From Thermohalobaculum sp035513135 (GTDB lineage: Bacteria; Pseudomonadota; Alphaproteobacteria; Rhodobacterales; Rhodobacteraceae): a DNA stretch of 21,339 bases. The translations under genes and the position numbers were made by a program. Under the pieces are notes generated by a model. It worked only from the letters and a program-made list of their open reading frames with translations. It had not been told where the DNA came from and did not search any database. The stretch covers positions 1 to 21,339 of the forward strand of contig DATKCQ010000130.1 of the NCBI GenBank assembly GCA_035513135.1, written 5' to 3'. The first letter of the stretch is position 1; every line of letters begins with the position of its first letter. Shown piece after piece: positions 16,075-21,339 of the stretch.

Positions 16075-17367
16075 TCAGCCCGCGTCGATCACGTGGGCGA
16101 ACGAGCCCATCACGCGGCCCAGCCGCAAGCCGCACTCACCGAGGTCCGCGCCCTCGGCGTCGCGGGCGAGGAAAAGTGGCTCGCCCTCGGCCCGCAGCGT
16201 CGAGGCGTAGTGGAACTCGTGCCCCCTGAGCGCCCCGTGCCAGGGCAGCCCGCCCAGCGGCGCGAGCTGGCGGTAGCCCAGATGCCGGTGCCGCTCGGCG
16301 AAGCTCGTCTCCAGCCGTAGCATGCCCAGCATCCGGTGCCGCGCCCCGTCGCCGTCCACCAGCCCGTCGCCCAGCACCATGTAGCCCCCGCACTCGCCGT
16401 AGATCGGCGCGCCGCGCGCCGCCGCCCCCTGCATGCCGGCGCGAAAGCCCTCGGCCCCGGCGAGCCGCCCCGCATGCAGCTCCGGATAGCCGCCAGGCAG
16501 GAACACCGCGTCAGCGCCCTCGCCCGGTCCCTCGTCGGCCAGCGGCGAGAAGAACGCGACCTCGGCCCCCAGCGCCCGCCAGTCATCCAGCATGTGCGGG
16601 TAAGCGAATTCGAACGCCAGGTCGCGCGCCACCGCGATCCGCTGGCCGAGCGGCTCCATGTGCGCGGGCGGATCCACCGGCCCGTGCAGGATCACCGAAT
16701 CGGCGAAGATCGCCGCGATGTCGCAGCCCGCCTCGACCCATGCCGCGGCGCGCGCGATGAAGGCCGCAAGGTCGTCGCGCTCGCCCGCCTGCACCAGCCC
16801 GAGATGGCGCGAGGGCAGGCCGAGGTCGTCGCGCCGGGGCAGCGCGCCCAGCACCGGCAGCACCGTCTCGACCGCCGCGCGCACCACCGCCTCGTGCCGC
16901 GCACTGCCCAGCCGGTTGAGGATCACGCCGGCCACGTGCACGTCCTCGCGGAACCCCGCCAGGCCGGCGGCCACCGCCGCCGCGCCCTGCCCCATGCGGC
17001 TCACGTCCAGCACCAGCACCACCGGCAGGTCCAGCGCCGCCGCCACGTCGGCCGTGGAGCCGGTGCCGAGCGGATCCTCGGGCTCGGGCGCCCCGTCGAA
17101 CAGGCCCATCGCCCCCTCGACCACCAGATGCGTGCCGCGCTGGCGCATGGCCCGCGCCCGGAGCTGCCCGGCACTCATCGCCCAGGCGTCCAGCGTCGTG
17201 CAGGGCCGGCCCGTGGCCGCCGCGTGGAAGGCCGGGTCGATGTAGTCCGGCCCGCTCTTGGCCGAGACCGGCTGGAGGCCCCGGCGGCGCATCGCTGCCA
17301 GCAGGCCGAGCGTCACCGAGGTCTTGCCGGTGCCCGAGGCCGGTGCCGATATGACCAGCCCGCGCAT
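16075..17367 (-). CDS. cobB: cobyrinate a,c-diamide synthase
   Basis: Glutamine- and ATP-dependent amidase that amidates the a and c acetates of (cob(II))yrinate (CbiA in the anaerobic route). It is 430 residues. The P-loop is APASGTGKTSV (8-18), followed by KSGPDYIDPAFH (37-48), a signature that distinguishes CobB/CbiA from CobQ. VEGAMGLFDG (83-92) and NRLGS (151-155) follow. The class-I amidotransferase domain has FLPGGYPELHA (289-299) and Cys326 in YGECGGYM, with a late His in GSFAHVID. The ATG at 17367 is four bases past the cobA stop, so cobA and cobB form one operon. In the anaerobic route its substrate already holds cobalt. Confidence 0.96.
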   Translation of the reverse strand: MRGLVISAPASGTGKTSVTLGLLAAMRRRGLQPVSAKSGPDYIDPAFHAAATGRPCTTLDAWAMSAGQLRARAMRQRGTHLVVEGAMGLFDGAPEPEDPLGTGSTADVAAALDLPVVLVLDVSRMGQGAAAVAAGLAGFREDVHVAGVILNRLGSARHEAVVRAAVETVLPVLGALPRRDDLGLPSRHLGLVQAGERDDLAAFIARAAAWVEAGCDIAAIFADSVILHGPVDPPAHMEPLGQRIAVARDLAFEFAYPHMLDDWRALGAEVAFFSPLADEGPGEGADAVFLPGGYPELHAGRLAGAEGFRAGMQGAAARGAPIYGECGGYMVLGDGLVDGDGARHRMLGMLRLETSFAERHRHLGYRQLAPLGGLPWHGALRGHEFHYASTLRAEGEPLFLARDAEGADLGECGLRLGRVMGSFAHVIDAG

Positions 17368-17371
17368 CGCC

Positions 17372-18232
17372 TCATCCCGCCGCCGAGGCGGCCTCGCTAC
17401 CGAGCGGATCGAGCGCGCGCGGCGGCACGCCGGCCATCTGGCCGATCCAGTCGAGGGTCTGGCGCATCAGCGCCACCCGCCCGATGCAGACGATGGCGGG
17501 CGGCGCGAGCCCGCTCGCCGCGAAGTCCGCCGCCGCCCGCGACAGTGTGGTCTCGACCACCCGCTGGGTGGGCAGCGTCGCGTCGACGATGACCGCCACC
17601 GGCTCGTCGGCGCTGCGCCCGGCCGCCATCAGGCTGGCGCAGATCGCCGGCAGGGTCTTGATCGCCATGTAGCCGACCAGCACCGGCGAGGAGCGCGCCA
17701 GCGCCGCCCAGTCGAGCGCGCCGGGCGCCTCGCCGCTCTGGTCGTGGCCGGTGAAGAAGGTCACCGCCTGGTTCACGTCGCGGTGCGTCGCGGGGATGCC
17801 GGCATAGGCTAGGCCCGCGACGCCCGCGGTGATCCCTGGCACGATGCGGATCGGGATGCGCGCCTGCACCAGCGCCTGCGCCTCCTCGCCGCCGCGCCCG
17901 AAGATGAACGGGTCGCCGCCCTTGAGCCGCAGCACCCGGCGCCCGGCGCGGGCCAGCTCGACCAGCCTCAGCGAGATGTCGCGCTGCTTGGGGCTCGGCT
18001 TGCCGCCGCGCTTGCCGGCGAACTCGAGCTCGGTGCCCGGCCGCGCCCAGTCGAGGATGCGCTTGTCCACCAGCGCGTCGTAGACGATCACGTCGGCCTG
18101 GGCGAGCGCGTTCAGCGCGTGCAGCGTCATCAGCCCCGGATCGCCCGGCCCGGCGCCGACCAGCCAGACCCAGCCCGGCTCCAGCTCGGGCCAGCCGCCG
18201 TCGACGGGGGGAAGGGGCAGCTTCGCGCTCAT
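17372..18232 (-). CDS. cobA: uroporphyrinogen-III C-methyltransferase (SUMT)
   Basis: Methylates uroporphyrinogen III at C2 and C7 to precorrin-2, the branch point to cobalamin and siroheme. It is 286 residues with a roughly 20-residue Pro-rich N-terminal extension before WLVGAGPGDPGLMTLHAL. GKRGGKPSPKQ, RLKGGDPFIFGRGGEE and PGITAGVAGLAYAGIPATHR are all SUMT signatures. There is no CysG-type dehydrogenase/ferrochelatase domain, so the oxidation to sirohydrochlorin needed by CbiX must be encoded elsewhere. I chose the ATG at 18232. A TATATC -10-like box ends six bases upstream, which predicts a leaderless or nearly leaderless mRNA. Confidence 0.95.
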   Translation of the reverse strand: MSAKLPLPPVDGGWPELEPGWVWLVGAGPGDPGLMTLHALNALAQADVIVYDALVDKRILDWARPGTELEFAGKRGGKPSPKQRDISLRLVELARAGRRVLRLKGGDPFIFGRGGEEAQALVQARIPIRIVPGITAGVAGLAYAGIPATHRDVNQAVTFFTGHDQSGEAPGALDWAALARSSPVLVGYMAIKTLPAICASLMAAGRSADEPVAVIVDATLPTQRVVETTLSRAAADFAASGLAPPAIVCIGRVALMRQTLDWIGQMAGVPPRALDPLGSEAASAAG

Positions 18233-18238
18233 GTTCCT

Positions 18239-18244
18239 GATATA
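18239..18244 (-). promoter_or_regulatory. -10 box for cobA (leaderless candidate)
   Basis: TATATC reads toward cobA, and six bases (AGGAAC) separate it from the ATG at 18232. Initiation about seven bases downstream would fall on or beside the start codon. A TTTCGC-like -35 lies 18 bases upstream and is weak. AGGA inside the six bases is too close for a normal ribosome site. Confidence 0.5.
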
Positions 18245-18346
18245 GCCGCCATCGGGCCGCGGGCGAAACAGCGAAGCGACGTTTTGCAGGCGCGCACGCC
18301 CGCCATCATGTCGCGGCCACCGCTTTCGGCGGACCGCACGGCCCCC

Positions 18347-18352
18347 TATAGT
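18347..18352 (+). promoter_or_regulatory. -10 box for cbiD (leaderless candidate)
   Basis: TATAGT lies seven bases before the cbiD ATG, with TTTCGG 17 bases upstream as a weak -35 (18324-18329). The intervening CGCGGGC holds no ribosome site. The predicted start of transcription is at or one base from the A of the ATG. Confidence 0.5.
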
Positions 18353-18359
18353 CGCGGGC

Positions 18360-19460
18360 ATGAGCGACGAGCCGTCCGACGAGCCCCTCGACAAGCCCAC
18401 CGGCAAGCTGCGCAGCGGCTGGACCACCGGCGCCTGCGCCACCGCCGCCGCGAAGGCGGCCGCCGAGGCGCTCCTGGGCGGCGGCTTCCCTGGCCACGTC
18501 CGCATCACGCTGCCGCGCGGCCAGACCCCGACGTTCGAGATCGCCGAGACCGCTGCCGGCCCCGGCTGGGCCGAGGCGGCCGTGGTCAAGGACGCCGGCG
18601 ACGACCCCGACGTGACCCACCTCGCCACCATCCGCAGCCGCGTCGCGCACGGGCCGCCCGGCTCCGGCATCCGCTTTCGCGCCGGCCCCGGCGTCGGCAC
18701 CGTGACCAGGCCGGGCCTGGCCATCCCGGTGGGCGAGCCCGCGATCAACCCGGTGCCGCGAGAGATGATCCAGGGCGTGCTGCGCGAGGCGGCCGAGGCG
18801 CAGGACGTCCCGGCGGATTTCGAGGTCACCGTCGCGGTCGATAACGGCGTGGAGCTCGCCAGGCGCACCTGGAACCCGCGCCTCGGCATCGAGGGCGGGC
18901 TGTCGATTCTCGGCACCACCGGCATCGTGCGGCCCTTCTCCTGCTCGGCCTGGATCGCCTCGATCCACCGCGGCATCGACGTGGCCCGCGCCAGCGGGCT
19001 CGCGCACGTGGTCGGCGCCACCGGCTCGACATCCGAATCCGCCGTGCGCCGGCTCTACGACCTGCCCGACATCGGCTTTCTCGACATGGGCGACTTCGCC
19101 GGCGGCACGCTCAAGTATCTGCGCCGCCACCCCGTGCCGCGGCTGACGCTGGCGGGCGGCATCGGCAAGATGACCAAGCTCGCCCAGGGCGCGCTCGACC
19201 TGCACTCTGGCCGCAGCCAGGTGGACTTCGAGCGTCTTGCCGCCCTCGGTGCCCGCCTCGGCGCCGACCCCGCCCGCATCGCCGCGGCCAACACCGCCGC
19301 CGAGGCGCTGGAGATCGCCGGCCCTGCGCTGGCCGAAGCCGTCGCCGAAGATGCCCGGGCCATTGCGCTCGAGGCGCTGCGCGGTGCCCCGGTCGGCGTC
19401 GAGGTGATCGTCACCGACCGCCGGGGCACGGTGCTCGGCCGCACCGGATTCGTCCCGTGA
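18360..19460 (+). CDS. cbiD: cobalt-precorrin-5B C1-methyltransferase
   Basis: Methylates C1 of cobalt-precorrin-5B in the anaerobic route, the counterpart of CobF in the aerobic one. It is 366 residues, the normal length. After a short acidic N-terminal leader comes LRSGWTTGACATAAAKAA (17-34), the family signature. VTVAVDNGVELARRTWNPRLG, GGLSILGTTGIVRPFSCSAW and LAGGIGKMTKLAQGALDLHS are also diagnostic. The ATG at 18360 is the first in-frame start and lies seven bases after a TATAGT box. Its stop overlaps the cobK GTG. CbiD is the clearest marker that this cluster follows the cobalt-early route. Confidence 0.96.
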   Translation: MSDEPSDEPLDKPTGKLRSGWTTGACATAAAKAAAEALLGGGFPGHVRITLPRGQTPTFEIAETAAGPGWAEAAVVKDAGDDPDVTHLATIRSRVAHGPPGSGIRFRAGPGVGTVTRPGLAIPVGEPAINPVPREMIQGVLREAAEAQDVPADFEVTVAVDNGVELARRTWNPRLGIEGGLSILGTTGIVRPFSCSAWIASIHRGIDVARASGLAHVVGATGSTSESAVRRLYDLPDIGFLDMGDFAGGTLKYLRRHPVPRLTLAGGIGKMTKLAQGALDLHSGRSQVDFERLAALGARLGADPARIAAANTAAEALEIAGPALAEAVAEDARAIALEALRGAPVGVEVIVTDRRGTVLGRTGFVP

Positions 19461-20194
19461 GCGCACACGTCCTGATCCTCGCCGGCACCGCGGAGGCCCG
19501 CACGCTGGTCGAACGCCTCGCGGTCCTCCCCGGGCTGCGCGTCACCGCCTCGCTCGCCGGCGTCACCTCCAACCCGGCGCCGATCGCCGCCGAGACCCGC
19601 ACGGGCGGCTTCGGCGGCCCGGACGGCCTCGCCGCCTGGCTCGGCGCGCACCGGGTCGCAGCGCTGATCGACGCCACGCACCCCTTCGCCGCGCGCATGG
19701 CCGCCAACGCCGCGACGGCCTGCGCCGCCACCGGCACGCCGCGCCTGAAGCTGCTGCGCCCGGTCTGGCAGCCTGTCGGAGACTGGCACAGCTTCCCCGA
19801 GCCTGCGGTGGCCGCGGCGGCCCTGCCGCCGGGCGCCCGGCCGCTGATCACCACGGGGCGCAAGGAGGTCGCCCCCTTCGCCGCACGCCCCGACCTCGCC
19901 TGTCTGCTGCGCGTCATCGAGCCGGTGGCGGACCTGCCCGAACACATCACGCAGATTGTCGCCCGCCCGCCCTTCACGCTCGAGACCGAGCTCGCCCTGA
20001 TGCGCGCGCACGCGATCACCCACCTCCTCGCCAAGAATGCCGGCGGCAGCGGCCGCGCCCGGCTTGACGCGGCGGCGCGACTCGGGCTCCCGATCCTGAT
20101 GGTCGAGCGACCCGCCCCGCCGCCCGGCCCGCGCGCCGCCGGCGTGGCGGATGCCGTCGCCTGGCTGCTCGAGACAGTCGCAATCCGCCCCTGA
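19457..20194 (+). CDS. cobK: (cobalt-)precorrin-6A reductase
   Basis: NAD(P)H-dependent reductase of 245 residues that reduces the macrocycle of (cobalt-)precorrin-6A to 6B (CbiJ in the anaerobic route). HVLILAGTAEARTLVERL (4-21) is the N-terminal dinucleotide-binding start. IDATHPFAARMAANA, LITTGRKEVAPFA and AKNAGGSGRARLDAA follow in the family order. The start is a GTG at 19457 overlapping the cbiD stop as GTGA, so the pair is translationally coupled. The next gene is separated by a B12 riboswitch and is therefore in a different regulatory unit. Confidence 0.94.
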   Translation: MSAHVLILAGTAEARTLVERLAVLPGLRVTASLAGVTSNPAPIAAETRTGGFGGPDGLAAWLGAHRVAALIDATHPFAARMAANAATACAATGTPRLKLLRPVWQPVGDWHSFPEPAVAAAALPPGARPLITTGRKEVAPFAARPDLACLLRVIEPVADLPEHITQIVARPPFTLETELALMRAHAITHLLAKNAGGSGRARLDAAARLGLPILMVERPAPPPGPRAAGVADAVAWLLETVAIRP

Positions 20195-20217
20195 GCCGTG
20201 CGCCGCGCAGCCATTCC

Positions 20218-20223
20218 TTGACA
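20218..20223 (+). promoter_or_regulatory. -35 box of the riboswitch-cbtBA promoter
   Basis: TTGACA, a perfect -35 consensus and rare in this GC-rich DNA, lies 24 bases after the cobK stop and about 30 bases before the riboswitch P1 stem. The -10 position (20241-20247, around GAAGTCT) is poor, so only the -35 is convincing. A start near 20253 would begin the RNA at P1. Confidence 0.5.
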
Positions 20224-20253
20224 GCCGCCCGGCTTTCCGCGAAGTCTGGCCGT

Positions 20254-20472
20254 GCATGGTTCCGACGGACCCGCCCAAGCGGGCCCCGGATCAAAAGGGA
20301 ATGCGGAGAGGGCCGACCCACCCCGGGGGCCCGGTGCCGCAGCCGCCCCCGCGACTGTATGCGGCGAGCGATCCCGAACGCCACTGGCCCGCGGGCCGGG
20401 AAGGCAGGGAGAGCGTGGCCCGAGGGGAAATTCCCCCACGGCCGGAGCCGCGAGCCAGGAGACCTGCCATGC
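20254..20472 (+). promoter_or_regulatory. Cobalamin (adenosylcobalamin-class) riboswitch
   Basis: All conserved blocks of the cobalamin aptamer appear in order. The P1 5' strand GCATGG (20254-20259) pairs with CCATGC (20467-20472). AAAAGGGAATGCGG is at 20293-20306, GCCGCCCCCGCGACTGTA at 20342-20359, GCCACTGG at 20380-20387 followed by GGGAAGGC, and the B12 box GAGCCAGGAGACCTGCC at 20452-20468. Downstream, CCCGTC (20487-20492) and GACGGG (20499-20504) form a stem just before the GGAGAGGG ribosome site (20508-20515) of cbtB. With no T-tract, control of translation is more likely than termination. B12 binding should lower cobalt-transporter synthesis. Confidence 0.93.
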
Positions 20473-20521
20473 GTCGTCCGGGTAACCCCGTCGGGTGTGA
20501 CGGGAATGGAGAGGGACCACC

Positions 20522-20707
20522 ATGATTGCCAGAACCGCCCCGAGGGAAAGCGCCACCGCCGCGCGCAGCGAGCTGGGCCTCGGCGCCATCCTGCTGACCG
20601 CCTTCCTCGGCGTCTCGCTGATCTTCGTCGCCGGCTTCGCGCATTCCGAGATGATGCACGACGCGGCGCACGACACGCGCCATTCGGTCGGCTTTCCCTG
20701 CCACTGA
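20522..20707 (+). CDS. cbtB: CbtB family predicted cobalt transporter subunit
   Basis: A 61-residue protein with one central membrane segment (LGAILLTAFLGVSLIFVAGFA). A short C-terminal tail rich in histidine (HSEMMHDAAHDTRHS...GFPCH) is the usual CbtB layout and a likely Co2+-binding site on the periplasmic side. The ATG at 20522 has GGAGAGGG six bases upstream. It is directly under the cobalamin riboswitch and 15 bases before cbtA. The CbtAB cobalt role comes from comparative genomics of B12-riboswitch regulons more than from biochemistry. Confidence 0.93.
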   Translation: MIARTAPRESATAARSELGLGAILLTAFLGVSLIFVAGFAHSEMMHDAAHDTRHSVGFPCH

Positions 20708-20722
20708 GCCAACGGAGCCGAG

Positions 20723-21339
20723 ATGCTGAGGACATTGCTGGCCAGCGCGCTCTTCGCTGGCCTGATCGCCGGGCTGTTCGCCGCCGCGCTGCAGCAGGCG
20801 TTCCTGGTGCCGCTGATCGCCGAGGCCGAGCTCTACGAGAGCGGCGCCGTCAGCCATTTCGCAACCGCGCATGAGCATGGCGGCGCGGCGAACCACACTC
20901 ACGAAGCGGCGGGCGGCGAGTCAACCCGGCACCTGCTCACCGTGCTAATGACGGTGCTGACCACCTGCGGCTTCGCGCTGATCCTGGTGGCGGCCTTCGC
21001 GCTCGCCGAGCGCCGCGGGCTGGCCCGCATCGACCACCGCACCGGGCTGCTGTTCGGCCTCGCCGGCTTCGCCGCGGTGCAGCTCATGCCTGCGCTCGGC
21101 CTCTCGCCCGAGCTGCCGGGCGCAGCCGCGGGCGAGCTCGCCATGCGCCAGCTCTGGTGGATCGCCACGGTCATCGGGACCGCCGCCGGCATCGCTCAGA
21201 TCGTCTGGGGCGGCACCCCTGCCAGAATCGCCGGGGCCGTGCTGATCGCCGCGCCCCACCTGATCGGCGCGCCGCACCCGGAGGCGTTCGAGGGCGTGGT
21301 GCCGCCCGAGCTCTCGGCGCTGTTCGCCGCGCGGGTCCT
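20723..21339 (+). CDS. cbtA: CbtA family predicted cobalt transporter subunit (3' truncated by window end)
   Basis: 205 codons are visible before the window ends; the family usually runs to about 230-250 residues. Membrane segments lie at about residues 3-33, 72-94, 108-126, 134-152 and 160-175. A His-rich loop between the first two (HEHGGAANHTHEA) and the motif PHLIGAPHPE near residue 173 are CbtA features. It is probably the main channel-like part of the cobalt importer, with CbtB. The ATG at 20723 has GGAG (20713-20716) six bases upstream. Expression should follow the riboswitch ahead of cbtB. Confidence 0.93.
   Translation, partial: MLRTLLASALFAGLIAGLFAAALQQAFLVPLIAEAELYESGAVSHFATAHEHGGAANHTHEAAGGESTRHLLTVLMTVLTTCGFALILVAAFALAERRGLARIDHRTGLLFGLAGFAAVQLMPALGLSPELPGAAAGELAMRQLWWIATVIGTAAGIAQIVWGGTPARIAGAVLIAAPHLIGAPHPEAFEGVVPPELSALFAARV

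Noticed and set aside
17372..18232. cobA as a CysG-like multifunctional protein
   Set aside because: The protein is 286 residues and shows only the SUMT domain; no NAD-binding dehydrogenase/ferrochelatase part is present on either side.

Overview
This is a very GC-rich, densely packed stretch of bacterial chromosome, most likely from an alphaproteobacterium and plausibly from the Rhodobacterales. The taxonomic guess rests on the codon and GC character, the gene styles (CobL, a CobJ fusion, CbtAB, DUF1636 and DUF6732-like small proteins) and the palindromic interspersed repeats. No rRNA or other taxonomic marker is present. Almost the whole window is a cobalamin (vitamin B12) biosynthesis and cobalt-uptake locus.

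Layout. (1) 1-2219, minus: kbl and tdh, the two-step threonine-to-glycine pathway; tdh runs to the window edge. (2) 2340-3311, minus: an EamA/DMT membrane transporter. (3) 3418-8100, minus: the nucleotide-loop-assembly operon, transcribed in the order DUF1636 protein, cobT, cobS, cobC-like phosphatase, cobU, cobQ, with very tight or overlapping junctions. (4) 8101-8384: a divergent intergenic region. (5) 8385-15971, plus: the corrin-ring operon, in the order small His-rich membrane peptide, cbiX, an RNase-H-like/CbiC (CobH) fusion, cobL (CbiET), cobI, a CbiG-CobJ fusion and cobM. (6) 16075-18232, minus: cobA and cobB, convergent with cobM. (7) 18360-20194, plus: cbiD and cobK, divergent from cobA. 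(8) 20254-20472: a clear cobalamin riboswitch, followed by cbtB and a cbtA cut by the window end.

How the genes work together. CobA makes precorrin-2. CbiX inserts cobalt early, into sirohydrochlorin. CobI, CobJ, CobM, CbiG, CbiD, CobK, CobL and CobH contract and methylate the ring, and CobB and CobQ amidate it. CobU, CobS, CobT and the CobC-like phosphatase assemble the lower nucleotide loop. CbiX, CbiG and CbiD, with no CobG/CobZ, CobF or CobNST, mark the early-cobalt (oxygen-independent, 'anaerobic') route. CbtAB probably supplies cobalt and is shut off by the B12 riboswitch. The precorrin-2 dehydrogenase, the corrinoid adenosyltransferase (CobO/BtuR), the cobinamide synthase (CbiB/CobD) and the threonine-phosphate decarboxylase are not in this window.

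The most unusual points are: a precorrin-8X methylmutase fused to a roughly 320-residue RNase-H-like (DUF429-like) domain; a triplicated 14-bp ATGA stop/start junction between cobT and cobS that makes two five-codon mini-ORFs; a palindromic repeat inserted between cobJ and cobM that carries a 49-codon ORF with ATGA overlaps at both ends; a second palindromic element inserted in frame inside CbiG; and a divergent cobA/cbiD promoter pair whose -10 boxes predict leaderless mRNAs on both sides.
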